DNA of 64,000 nucleotides from Eremophila alpestris peregrina. Its lineage: Eukaryota > Chordata > Aves > Passeriformes > Alaudidae. Of this stretch, positions 26,401-38,596 are shown piece by piece. The position numbers and the translations under genes are program-made. How positions within the stretch are numbered: the first letter of the stretch is position 1; every line of letters starts with the position of its first letter. The notes under the pieces were generated by a model. It saw only the letters and a list, made by a program, of their open reading frames with translations, did no database searches and was not told where the DNA came from. The DNA lies in assembly GCA_009792885.1 (NCBI GenBank), contig WMCF01000024.1, positions 164,203 to 228,202 on the forward strand, read 5' to 3'.

Positions 26401-29400
26401 TTGCCATTGGGGATGTGTGGGACTGGAATAGTTGGCACTTTGCTTCAGGAGTAGTTTTTGTAAGTTGACACCTGAATTTTTTACTTGTTCTGCACTTGCT
26501 GTTTCTCCCTAAATAACCATCCCCCCAAAAAGCTCCTGGCTTAGGAAATTTCCTGCTTGCTTTTTGAGGCCAAGAACATGCATTTACCTGGATGTGTGGA
26601 GTAGTTAGCCACCAGTGAGAAACGGACAAAAGCAATGCAAACAAAAACGTGGCCCTACTGACAGTCCCCGAGTGCTGACTGCTGGTCACTGCGATAACAA
26701 CGGGACACAATCTCGTTTTGTCATCTGAGACGATTTATTCCTTTGAACTGCAGCTCCAGGGGTGAACATCTCACCATACATGGCATGCGGTGGCAACCTG
26801 GAAACTTTTGAGTTTTTTGTCTTTTAAAACCAAACCAAAATATGTCACAGTTTCATTTAGCTCCATGTGCATGTATTATCTGTGACTTCTAATTCTGGGG
26901 TGAGAAGAAGGAGCCGCGTCTTGCTATCTCTGAAATAAAACCCAAATAGCCAAGAGGTCACACAGCCACTCTCTTGTTCCATGCTTCGATGGTCCAGGGG
27001 CTCTAACAGAAGCTCCATTTACAGACATATGTTCTGACAGATCAGAAGCTGATTTTGTTTAAATTTGTAAGTTTAGCAGAAGTAATTTCGTGTGGGAGGA
27101 TCTCAGTCTTTAAAGATCATGAGAAATAAAAAGTAATTAAGGAAGGAACTGCTTTATGAAGGCAGCTGGTTAGGAGAGTTCAGCAAGCTCCTGATTGTGA
27201 GTGAGGTTTGGAATTTCTTTTAAACAAAATCTGTCAAGAATGAAATGCAGCTAAAAGTTAGGGAAAGAGAAAGATTCCATGCTACTTGGGATGAATTAGT
27301 ATCTCCAGAAAACACAAAGAATAAATAGGTAGCACACAAGGAAGAAAAAGGGAAGAACTGATTTGAGATAAGCTCAGGCTCTGGGATTATCAGGAAGCAC
27401 AGTGATAAAGAAGAAATTCCCGGAACTTAAACACAGCACATCTGGAAAAAGATAGACTAGAAGATCTTGAGGCGGGGAAAAAACCCCAAACAAACAATGA
27501 AACAAATAACCAACACCCCCTCTCCCCCGAAAAAGTTAGGCAATTACACAGCAAGGGTGGGCTAGAAATTAGAGAGTGGAAAAGTTATGATTTAAAGCTA
27601 AGAGAGACATAATTTGAAACTGGAAATACTGAATAGAGTAACAAAAGCGAAGTCAGCAGCTACCAGTGATTTGTAAAGTGATTTGTGAGACTCAAGAGAC
27701 CTCCTTGCGCTCAAATCCAAAGAGGACTATGGAGCCCCTTGCTAAAGATTTGAAAGGAACTAGCACACAAAACTATAAAACATTCACTCAGCAAGATTGG
27801 GCAAGATGCTTTACTTTTGATAAGTTTGGTCTTTGTAAATATGAGTAAGCATTAATTTTACCAAGAAAGCTGCCTTTGTTAGGATGGGCACCATAAATAA
27901 TTTTTACGGGTAAAAGACACAGACCAGACATAATTTAAAATAACAATTCTATTCTGATCATTCGTGTTAGGACTACATGTGTTAAATTTGGAATAGCTGC
28001 CCATAAAAGCCACTGCTATGGTAAAGGAGGGAAAATCACTGCCAAAGGGCTTGAGTTCTTCAGCTAACAGCAGTTCTCTTAAAAAAATGGAAGGAAACTA
28101 ATAGGGAAGAAGTGCAACATGAAAAATTAAATCAGTACTACAAGTAAGAGTTGCTTGGATAAGACAAGAACACAGCTCTACAATCGAAAAAGTAGAACTT
28201 AAAACTGTAAGTTCTTGTAGGGTGAAATTAGGTTTCTTCAGGAAAAATATTGTAGGTTATATCTCCCAGCTCTGAGAAAGCTTTTGGATGTGTTGATCCC
28301 AGAGATTCTCTCCCATTCTATTTCCTGACTATTAAAAATTGGAAAAGCTGCTTTCACAGAGGATGCTGTGATATATTGGCATCACATAGCTGATGCAGAA
28401 GGATGAGTGATGCCTCTTTTGCTCTTCTTGAACTTCCACTTCAAGTCTGGCCAATTCCAATAACAGTTGTTCAATATATAGTGAATATTCAGAAAACATG
28501 CAAGTGTACATCTGCATAAAGAAAATTTTTCCAGAGAAAAGCTCATCTTTTTTTTTAATCTGCACTTTTCCCAAGTGATTAGATTTTTTTCAACAAGGGT
28601 GGGAGATAATTTTAAGTAAAGCCAATCATATAATTTTGACATTTTGAAATATTGTAAAAACATAGACCATCATTTTTCCTAATGCAGGATCTAATTAAAC
28701 TGGGCTCGGTGGGTGTAAATAATTTTTTACAGTGCTGAAAATGATGTCTCTCAATGGCCACATTGATGTGACAAGTAAAAGCATTCTCAGCTATTCATTA
28801 CTTGAATCACCAAAAGCACTCAGTGGTGAATGTCTAGACCAGTACAAGTGCTGAAAGTAGAACTGGCAATACAATGTCAGGATTAAAAATTTCTTTTCAG
28901 CTGTTCCCCACTTCCCCACTGAATCAACATCTCTGCATATGAAGTGGCTGCCCAACCTTCATTTGCTAAATATGTCTTGTATCTTCACCATAGATCTATT
29001 TTGAAAGTATTTTTGGAAAAAACCTTGGTTTAATAATTTGATTAAACCTCTCTGCTGTAAGGCAAAAAGAAAATTGAGCATTTAATTTGTACCTCGAGCA
29101 CAGGAATTCTGCACAGCTGCAGGTGATCTGCTGCAGATGACTGGTTTTACCATGAAGAAGTATTGACCTTCATCCTCTTTTTGCTTGTTTGGTTGATTTT
29201 TACCTGTGCTTTCTTTTCTTTTTACAATTTTTCTAGTATATATGACCATTTTGATTTCTAATCCCATCCTCCAATGTAATCATGCTATCTCCAGGCTGCC
29301 ATTAATCTGGAAATGGAATAAATAATATAGAATGAAATATTTTAGTCTAGACTGTGATTATTTTTTTCTTACTTAGAAGGATGTCATTTGAGACTGTTTC

Positions 29401-31250
29401 AAAAGCATTGCTCAGATTAGGTAGTCAACATAATTTTTAATTTTATTTAACCTGTCTGCTTCATTCTCTGCCTGTGCCTTACTTTGGATGAGTCTCTTTT
29501 GCTTAATTTTGATGTTCTTGTTTTCACATAGAAACTTGAATTATTTCATTTTTCAGCATTATTTCGGGCCAGAAAATTATATTAGTTGGCCTAACTTCCT
29601 TTTCTCTCACCCTTTAATTATAGGCACTGATTTGGTATAATCCCATAATTTGGCCAACAAAACATAAAAACTGGTAAGCAAAAAGAGATACAACTAATTT
29701 ATTCCCACTCTAAGTTTATTCTCAATAAAAACGAAATGTGTAAAGAGTTACGCTCTCCTCTCTCTGGGTTCATTTGTGAAACTTCAATGCATATGAAGGC
29801 TATTACAGCCACTTAAGAAGCAAGTTTGATTCAATTTTTTTTATTAATTCACTTATATACATATGTTAATATATTATTCAACATGAAGTCCCTTGCATAT
29901 GCGACAGATGGATACACTATTCCACAATTTCTGTTTTATCATTTATAAAATTCAGAAAATATTTTAGTAGTGGTTTCAAAGCAATGCTTTCACTGCAGAA
30001 GGGAAAAAAAAGTACATGTTGACTGAGGCATATTGAAAAGGAACAAAACTGTTAAGTAGGGCTTAGAAAAAAAGAGGAAGATACTTAAGACACAGACATT
30101 TTGAAAAAAAGCAAAAAAAGGGTTGAAAGATGTCATGAGGGAACTGTTCCATGCAATTAAACAACAGATCTCTCAGTGCTGCAAAGTTTCAGCTACGAAA
30201 GGATTACCCAGTTTAGAATGTCTGATTCTTTACCTTTGTGACACAAATAAAAATGTAAACAAGGCAAGATATTTTAGCACATCATTCCAGAAGTGATTTG
30301 TGTGTTCTACCTGTAAGACCTCATTATTATTTGGAATTTGGGGGTTTTTTTAGCATAGGAGAAGTAAGGTGGACCACTCTAGTGATTTTTTTTTTTAAGT
30401 GATAGAAAACAGAAGTGAAATGTTCCTAATTTAGACATCTCAACTACCAGTAATTAAATCCTACTTTAAGGTCTGAAATCTGTCATCAAAAGGAAGGAGT
30501 TGAGAGAGTTAAAAGAAAAAAAAAATTTTTTTTTCACTAGATTCAGAAAAAGTTAACCAAGTTTTATGTGCAAAATTTAGTAACAGAAATAAGAAATAAA
30601 ATGAAACAGGAGATTTAAGTGATCCCTACATAGACCTCAGACGTTTCAGTGTCTAATTTAAAAGTATTCAAGTTAAACAAGATAAAAACCACAGTTGATA
30701 TTATTGGATATTCTGTTTTAATTTTTGGGAAAAAATCTGACATAGCTGCTAGAGTAATTCCCAGGTTAAGAAGATGTATATAATTAATAATTAATTTAAT
30801 ATATCTTATTCTAGAAGCTCTACCCTGGGGAGTCTGTAGGTGGAGCAGGTGAAAGGGCTCAATTACTCAGGAGAAACTTCATCTGGTATTCAACTTTGAC
30901 AACATGTTTTAAGTTGTTTAAATACATTAATAATTGTATAGCTGGATTATTTAAAGAAGTTGTGATTTTGTTGGTTCGTCTAAGCAGTGTTTTCTGACTC
31001 AGCTTCTCTTGAATAACATAGTTAGAAAGATAGGATTCAGCTGTCCTAAAACTCACTGAGATGACATGTTCTCTGATAACCCCTGAATTAAGCAATAAAA
31101 ATTATCTTGATACAGATATAAAAATGCATAGATATATATAACCTTGATGTATAGATATGATTATGTGTATATTATATAAATAACACTGAACAAAAGAAGT
31201 AGTAAGAGTTTTCTGTGGTGATCATTTTGTGTTTTTCTGTCCGATGAACC
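26401..31250. other. Intergenic DNA upstream of FBN2, first part
   Basis: AT-rich sequence with no gene, RNA gene or mobile element recognised. A few homopolymer and AT-repeat stretches occur (for example 30511-30536, an A/T inverted run). Confidence 0.6.
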
Positions 31251-31251
31251 C

Positions 31252-31303
31252 ACTGATCTTAGAGGTCTTTTCCAGCCTTCACAACTCTATGGTTCCATGG
31301 TTG
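31252..31303 (+). mobile_element. Degraded CR1 LINE 3' terminus
   Basis: The string CACTGATCTTAGAGGTCTTT, then TCCAGCCTTCACAACTCTATGG, resembles the last bases of avian CR1 followed by diverged octamers (CTATGGTTCCATGGTT). Very short and old. Confidence 0.55.
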
Positions 31304-31415
31304 GTTTTGTGTCCTAGAGCAAAACTTCATTTTTGCCAAATTAATAATGGGCTCATGGAATATAAGTAAAGGCAGGCTTTGAGTCATGCTGTAAGAGCCG
31401 TGCAAATGCTGAGTC

Positions 31416-31484
31416 CATGGAATCCCAGAATCCCAGCATGGTTCAGGTGGCGAGAGACCACAGTCGGTCCCACCTCAAGCAGAG
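31416..31484 (-). mobile_element. Degraded CR1 LINE 3' terminus
   Basis: Contains GGAATCCCAGAATCCCAGCA followed by TGGTTCAGG and GAGACCACAGTCGGTCCCACC, a diverged reverse-orientation CR1 start. It is on the strand opposite to the fragment 110 bp to its left. Confidence 0.55.
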
Positions 31485-33926
31485 AAATAAAATCTATTCT
31501 ATATTTTATATAAAATTTTGGTATATAATATTTTATTAATATCATTGTGGAATGTTTAAAATATTTGTGATGGGGCTACATATACTAAGAACAAGTCAAA
31601 GTTTGCATTAATGTATTTCAGCAGCTCTAGGCCTGCCTGTTGTAATTATAAAATGTTATATAAAACATATATAGCCCTTCCTACAGACTGTTGGAAGGAA
31701 AAAGAACAGATCATGCACCAGTGCAAATTTCATAAGATAACTGGCAGAAATGCTTGTCATGTGGCTTTCCAGAAAGGATTTTTTGAGTACATTTGAAGCT
31801 CCCAAATTCAGCTCCCAAATATTGCCTGCAAATACAGGTATAAGGTTTGGTGTATGGGCTGCTACACACAACCCCTTACACATATCTAAAGATATCTAAA
31901 GATTCAAAGACTTTCAAACAATATGGAACTGCCTGTTTTTACTTTTGCTTCCTTAAAAGCTTGATTTCAGTCTTTTTAAATATTACACCCTAAGTTACAA
32001 CTAGTCCTGATGTTTTTATTAGGTAAAACAAATCTGGACTCGAGATTACAGGGTCTCATTTTGCAGACACATGAATCTCAATGTATGAGGGGGAGAAGCC
32101 ATACTAATTCCATACAGATGTCCTGCTGCATTCCTGTAAATTTTCAGACTGAAAAGGAAATGCTGGTTACACCCCTTTCCCCTTCAGCCTAGGGTAGAAC
32201 ATTTCACAGATTGCATGTGTGTTTTGCATGCAGAGAAAAACAGTCACAGATCTCTGCTAATTCAAGCATCATATTTATTTCATACGTAGATACTTACATA
32301 GATCTCATACATATGTATTTATCTAGTATATATATAGCATATCCCCCACAAGTTATAAAAACTAGTCTTTGGGATTCAGATTATTTTTCCCCAACATGCA
32401 AACACAAAAAATAGGAACAGTTTTATTCTCTTAGATGTCCTCCTTTGCTAAGGAAAAAAGCATATATTTCTATTTTTTTAGGTATGCAAATGTACAAGCA
32501 TTATTTCATATATGTGAATATGTGATTATTTTTCAGAAGGACTTGGTCCAAGATAACTAAAAACCTCAAACCTGACATAAAATGTGACTATTACACAGAC
32601 GAGAAGGTTCTTTGCACAAAATAAGACTTCCATGCTAGAGATTTTCACAGCAGCAGCTAAAACCAAGCCATGTTCTCCACTGACTTCCACTGGCACAGAA
32701 CACAGTGGAAAATACCTGTGAATGCAAAGAAAACATCTTTTCTTTTTCTCCCTAAACCACAGATTGAAATCTGTTTATCAAGTTCCTTGAGTGTCATTCA
32801 TGATCATATAAACTTCAAATCAATTCTGCTGCTATTTACAGCTGCTGGTCTTTTTTATGTTATTATAGTGACATCTAGGGGTTTTGTTCATGAAGTGGGG
32901 CTGTGTTCTGCAAGCATGGGATAAACAATGAATTTGTTGATCACACAATATTATAGTAAGTATAAAAAAGGAGGGAATTGTCAAGCAGAGACTGCACAGA
33001 ATAAATGCTGGTAAGCTTGGCAGGTGGATTCATTATGCACATTATGCATAGCTATTAAAATATCAGCTGTATGAATGGGGGGGGGAAGGTACTTTGCAGA
33101 TATTTTCCAAAAGAGGAAGAAGAAAAAAGCACAAATATATCAAGATTTTACACGTGCTTGTCTATGAGGGTTTGTTCCACAGGCCAGCAAAAGGCAGTCT
33201 CTTCATCCCAAAGAGGGGAAACTGCAAGATTCTTACAAAGTAGGGTCACATAACTTATATTGGATAAAATATAGGATGTGGAATCAGCAAAATAATTTTT
33301 TCAGAAGCAAATGAACAAATAAGTCATGGCATTTAGCCTGTCTTTGGGATCAAGTTGATTCTGGCATTCACATTACTCAAACAGCTCAGTGATGGTAGAG
33401 CTCTCAATTTGCAGCTAAAAAGAGTTTGCCATAAGCCTACAATTTATTCCATTATTTATTTGTTAGTTTACTTTCCTGTATTCTCCTGAAGTTAAACTAG
33501 AACTTTAAAACTACAATGCAATACAGTGTCTTTAAAAATTTAAAGCACTGTGATAAAAATCAACCCCCTGAAATAATGTAATCTAAAGTTAAATTGCCTA
33601 GTTCAGACATGCTCTAGCAAACATATCAAACTGCACAACACAGCACTATCCATTCCCTCTGTTATCTCACAAGCAAGAAATTCCATCACTAACAGTTCTG
33701 TAAATCCATATTCCTTTCAATAAAATATTCTGTTTCATTTGTTCAAAAATAAATAATAATCATGATCAGTCATTGTCATTTGCTTTCTTTCTTCCAAGAA
33801 AATGCTGGAATATGTCACTGACCACAGTCTTCTGGGTACGCAACCTTCCCCAGAGAGACCGTCCACAAGTGGGTGGCTCAGGTTTCCAGGAGTCACAGGC
33901 ACACCTGTGATATCAGCTCTTTTCAA
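31485..33926. other. Intergenic AT-rich stretch
   Basis: No recognisable gene or element. Includes a G9 run near 33077. Confidence 0.6.
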
Positions 33927-34319
33927 TGCTGCTTAGAGCAGCTGGCTCCGGCAGCTCTCCGTCCGGCGGCGCAGGAACAGAAGCAGGGAGGCAGGCTTCT
34001 TGTCTCCAGGAATCCCTTATTCTCAGGAACCATTGACTAAAAAGCACAAGGGATTCAGGGAGTGGGATTATATAGGGTTCAGGGTGGATGGAGCTGACAA
34101 CTGGGGCCAGTCAGGGAGAGGATTGAGAGGACAAGCAATGGGAGAGAGGCTCAAAAAGGTACCAATCAGGGAAGGGGAAAAAACCAGGAAGTTAGGAGAG
34201 AGCAAATCAGGGCAAACAAATTAACATGGGGTGCAAAGGCTCATGGGGAGCTCATTTTTGCTTACCCTGACTCTGAGAGAGGTCTCCTGGAGAGACCTCC
34301 CAGGGGAGAGCTTGTTACA
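33927..34319 (-). mobile_element. Probable solo LTR of an endogenous retrovirus
   Basis: Read on the minus strand, it has the layout of an LTR: a TGTAACAAGC start, CCAAT-like ATTGG motifs, a TATATAAT box (34067-34074), a variant AATAAG poly-A signal (34017-34022) about 45 bp further on, a U5-like GC-rich end and a terminal CA. Flanking hexamers are TTTCAA on the left and AGTCAA on the right, an imperfect 4/6 match consistent with an old 6-bp duplication. No internal retroviral genes are present. The boundaries are my best reading, not certain. Confidence 0.55.
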
Positions 34320-34390
34320 AGTCAAATAGCCCATATGCTGCAGTCTCTCCAAAGGAGAGCAATATCCCTTGCGGTAATCCCAGGGGTTAC

Positions 34391-34395
34391 CATAG
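34391..34395. repeat. Target-site duplication CATAG, left copy
   Basis: Identical to 35075-35079, flanking the LTR. Confidence 0.85.
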
Positions 34396-35074
34396 TGTCC
34401 TGGTTTAGGGCAATTTCGGGAGAATACTTCCTAAGGGGCTTATTCCTCCCTTCCCCCCCCCAGCCGGTTCGGGAAATAACTTCCTTAGAGAGAAGTGGGA
34501 AAAAAAAAAAATGCCTGTTTATTCAACAAGTCAAGCCCTCCCCAGCACAATAAATTGGACAATACCCGATGACAAGGACTTCGTGCTGCTCTGGAGAGAT
34601 GACGGAATTCAGGCAGAAGGCCCCCCCTTGAAGATGGTGGCGGGGTTCTCAGTCTCTCTGGTGCCGGGAGAAGTTACGGCACAAGGTGGATCTTGGTGGG
34701 TCCCAGGTGTGAGCCCTCCGGCGCTCCCCCGTGTTCACAGTCCAGAGAGATTAGAAAAAAATTCCCGGGAAAGGCAAGAAAAAAAGGAAAAAAAGGAAGT
34801 CGAAGAAAAAGCTACCTAGCTATGCTAACTAAAGAAGCAGAAGCGAAGCCAGCTGCTAAAAAAGAGCAAAAAGCAAAAACTTCTCTGTCTCATACTGTTG
34901 TTATCAAAAACTCCAGACGTTTAAGGTTACTCAGAGGAGCAGAGTCTTTGGAAAAAAAAAAACCTGTGCCTCCCCCTCCCCCCAGACCCAACACCACAGT
35001 GCACAGAATACAACATCCTGCACAAATTCAACAGACGATTGGGGATACAAGCATCATAATGTCACCCTAGGACA
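34396..35074 (+). mobile_element. Solo LTR (ERVL-like) with perfect 5-bp target-site duplication
   Basis: Starts TGTCCTGGTTTAGGG and ends CCTAGGACA, so the termini are an inverted repeat ending TG...CA. The pentamer CATAG occurs directly before (34391-34395) and directly after (35075-35079). An AATAAA lies at 34549-34554. 679 bp, purine-rich in the centre, with no gag/pol/env content; the open frames of up to 125 codons within it are low-complexity Lys/Glu-rich. A 5-bp duplication and TGTCC...GGACA ends fit the ERVL (class III) LTRs of birds. It lies 76 bp from the minus-strand LTR to its left. Confidence 0.85.
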
Positions 35075-35079
35075 CATAG
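35075..35079. repeat. Target-site duplication CATAG, right copy
   Basis: Identical to 34391-34395, flanking the LTR. Confidence 0.85.
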
Positions 35080-36723
35080 GAATAATTTTTCAAAACATGA
35101 AAGTAACAAAAAGAGTGAAGCCTAGGCTGTAATTTTCCAATAAACTGCAGGCTGAGTCTCACTTTCTTCTTGTGAACTTACCTTGTGGCAGAAATCTGAA
35201 GAAACAATGTTTTGTTTATTACCATCATAAAGAAAATAAATAAACATGACAGAACAGGTGGGCAGTGGTGTTTGGGTAACATCACTTTATCCCCTCCGCG
35301 CATAATTTGTTGTTGAATGTGTACATTATGTGCACTAATGCTATAGCAGACTGAAGCAGAGAAATGTGAATTGAAATAAACTTAAGGAAATTCTGAAAAG
35401 CTGGATGAAGGCAAGGAAACACTAACTTACCCTATAGGGAGCTTTAGGTACAAGGATTTCCGTGTATATTGTCAAAGACTATAAGGCTGGAAAGGCAGGT
35501 AATGTGGGTATCACCTTCACCTCAATTGTTACTTCTAGAAACTTAATTATTATAAACTTTAAGTGCCAACACTTCAACCTGGCTGCCAAATCCAGCTGTT
35601 AGCATAAAAACCTCTGTGAAAGCTATCAGAATGTGATTTTGTACCCCACAATTCTCACTCCCACTCAATATATGTTAGTTTCTCATGCTGGCATTGCTGA
35701 CATGATCTGTTTATACGTTTTGCTCTTACAGACACATGTAAAATTTATTTATAGCTCTCAAATATGTGCAGAGGCTTTCCCTACCTAGGCTGACTTTTGG
35801 GAAGTCAGGAAAAAGGTGCCAGACATCTGCCAGAATTGTTGGTTCACAGTTCATTTGACAGGAGATCCTGAACGGACAACTTCTTGAAGACAAGACATTA
35901 TTTTACACTTGTTATTGGTTACAGCAGTCAAAATATTAAAAATATTTCAATTAAAATAGGAAAAATAGTTTGGGGGGGTGATCACTCATGCCAGTGAGTG
36001 TTATCTTGTTAGAAGGCATCTCTTAACAGTTAACAGAAATTTAAATTTTACAGGTTGTCAGTATTAGTGGTGCAAGGCTGAGGTGGGGGGAAATTTTCAG
36101 GATTCATGTGACAACCTCCTACCAAATATTTATCACTTATGAAACCACAACATTGTCATCAATGTTGTCATCAATCGTCATAAATTTAGGACTGTTAGCA
36201 TTATTCTACACATGCAGCCATTTCTATTTCAGAATAAACCTTGTATAAAATTTAGTGCACTAAAATTGAAATGATAGATCTCATCCTCACCTATTTCTGA
36301 TTGAAGTTTATCAGCATTTGCTTGAAATAAAAATGGCAACAAAACTCATACCTGTTGCTAGCAGAAAAGGTAAACTTTCTTTAGCATAATAGGTCCCGAG
36401 AGCCTCTTCAGTACTGAATTCTAAAAAGTTTTCAGTATTTTGCAGACTAAAGCAGAGGTTTCAAAATCTCCAGCTACATCTTACCTAATTAAAAATGCAC
36501 TGTTTTTTCAGGTGTGAGATCCACTTTATATCCCAGGAGAAATCCAATCTTAAAAGATTATAAATTCAGATGGAGGAAGGACATTTAAAAAAAAAATCAC
36601 TATTCCTACATTTGCAGGAAACCAATTAAAGTACCATTGTAAGAAAAAGGACCCCTGGAAATTGAACAGATTGAGAATTTTTCTTGGAAATGTGTGAAGA
36701 TCTATCCTCTGGGGTAGTTTTGG

Positions 36724-36748
36724 TTTTTTTTTTTTTTTTTTTTTTTTT
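36724..36748 (+). repeat. T25 homopolymer
   Basis: Twenty-five consecutive Ts. No flanking duplication was recognised. Confidence 0.9.
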
Positions 36749-37810
36749 AATGAAAGGTCCTTTTCAAGACTAGAACTCCATCTGTTGCAGCATAAAGGGT
36801 TCAATAGAACACAGCAAATTTGGGATGAATTATGTCCTGGTTTTTTGATAGGAATTTCATGCCGTATCTTCAGTGTTTGGGGATCTCAGGCAATGAGAGT
36901 AAGATTTCATAGTCTGTAAATTCAATGAAACAGCCTTGATAATGATGAAATAGCATATTAATAATAAATTATTAACGATGTTGACAATTTTGAAAATCTG
37001 GTGTGTAGCCCACAGTGGAATAACTGACCAAGACATCCAGCTGGCTGGACCGTGCATGGCAGTGGCATGCTGTAATTAGCTAACTCTATGAAAATCAGGA
37101 AACAAATCTGAAATTAGCAGTTACAGATTTTCCAGTACTTTACTGGTTCCCTACAGAGCACTGTGAAAACAAAGTAATGGTTGAATGTTATTGAAATAAT
37201 AAAATAGCTAGAAATAATCTTCATGAAACCACACATTCATCTCCATGAAATAGTTCATGGAGTGATCTCACAAAATCACCAAACGAATCTCCAGATTTCA
37301 TAGGCTGACTCTCTTAAGTATGTGGTATCTCTGTTTTTTCTGAGATTACACTGGTTTTGGCAAAATCACCTGCTGTTGGTGTTTCTCACAGATCCAGCCA
37401 GCAGTGGTAACTCAATAAAGATGAGGACAGTTTTTCTCTAAGTCCTCATTATGCCTTTGCACTCTTGGGTGGATGAGTAGCTGAGCTGGTTTCCAGCAGT
37501 TTATTAATGGGTGATGGATCATCAAGACTGCAACAGCCTCCCTAAGGATTTCTGAACCCCTTGGAATTCCTGCTGTGCCGTATAACTGTGCAGCTTCTGA
37601 TCCCAGCCAATCTAGAAAACATGGATTGCAATTTGTGTTAGTCCAGGATGTCTTCTCAGGTCATCTGGCACAGCCCCTTTGGTAGGGGGAAGCTCAGACC
37701 CATTCTTGGCCCAAACACTGGAACACTCCTGAGTCTGAGTAAGTACAACAATTCCTGTCTTTCTACGAGCTTGTCATGTAATGGAACAGCCTTTAACCCA
37801 TATACAGGCC

Positions 37811-37830
37811 AAAAAAAAAAAAAAAAAAAA
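37811..37830 (+). repeat. A20 homopolymer
   Basis: Twenty consecutive As, preceded by TATACAGGCC. No retroposon signature was recognised. Confidence 0.9.
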
Positions 37831-38119
37831 GGCACAGAATGGGGTTGTCAGGTATGGATTTTCATTCTAATTTCCTTGTGAATTACTTGGGATAACTGAG
37901 AAGCTATATGAGATAATGCCTATAAATAATAGTGGGTAAAAACAGTTTGAGCAGAAACAGAAAATAACATTTCTGGATGTAAATAAGAGGTAATACTCCT
38001 GTAGCTTAGACAAAATATGTGCAGCCTCACTTTTGACTTCTCAGAGAATCTTCTTTTTCCTAGAAGGAACAAATGGGCTATGGCATGTTCACTGCTTTCC
38101 TTTTGTTTCTCTGCTGCAG

Positions 38120-38300
38120 AAGCCAGCACACATGTGGCTACTCCTGGGGTGTGCTTGGCAAGCACCAGAGCACAGATGCCAAGCTCTGGAATGCTTTTTC
38201 CAGGACTAATGTACAGTATTGTAGCTGTCTGCCTGGCTGGATTTCCTCATGCTCCAGGCTGGCCCCACATCTGGCTGCCAAAACTACTGAAGGAGTTGCC
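38120..38300 (+). pseudogene. Weak: finger (fibronectin type I)-like exon remnant
   Basis: Follows a polypyrimidine tract and acceptor CTCTGCTGCAG at 38119. The frame starting at 38073 gives cysteines spaced C-x28-C-x-C-x7-C, with NVQYCSCLPGW around the central pair. This is the cysteine layout of a fibronectin type I finger, as in tissue plasminogen activator. The conserved aromatic after the first cysteine is missing, no clear donor follows and no companion kringle or protease exon was seen. It may be a decayed exon or coincidence. Confidence 0.15.
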
Positions 38301-38429
38301 AACAGGACTGGTGTCAGGATTAGTCTGTATTGCTGTGCTAGCCTTCTGGATCCAGTGATTTTTCAAGTTTCTGTTCAAAAAGGGAAAAAAACCCGACTTT
38401 TTTTGTGTTTCAGAACAAAGTTCTAGAAG

Positions 38430-38596
38430 TGTGGGGTTTTGGTTTTTTTGTTTTGGTTGTGGTTTGTTTTTGTTTGTTTGTTTTTTGTTAGCTTATTTGG
38501 TTTTTTGTTTTGTTTTAGGGCTTTTTCGGGTTTTTTGTTGTTGTTTTTTGGGGGGTTTGTTTTGGTTTTTGAGGGTTTTTTGGGGGGTTTTTTAAG
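38430..38596 (+). repeat. T/G-rich low-complexity tract with G-runs
   Basis: About 165 bp made almost entirely of T and G, with interspersed runs such as TTTTGGGGGGTTTG and GAGGGTTTTTTGGGGGGTT. The C/A-rich opposite strand produces a Lys/Pro/Asn-rich false open frame (38423-38644). Confidence 0.9.

Larger units (their letters stand above)
35080..38119. other. Intergenic AT-rich stretch
   Basis: No gene recognised. Homopolymers: T25 at 36724-36748 and A20 at 37811-37830. Confidence 0.6.

Noticed and set aside
25640..26710. Minus-strand 356-codon Pro-rich frame across the gap
   Set aside because: Passes through 86 Ns translated as X and a CpG island; no domain. The true reading of this strand is the FBN2 5' UTR or promoter.
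34511..35070. Overlapping 102- and 125-codon Lys/Glu-rich frames
   Set aside because: Entirely inside the solo LTR and driven by purine-rich low complexity; not retroviral genes.
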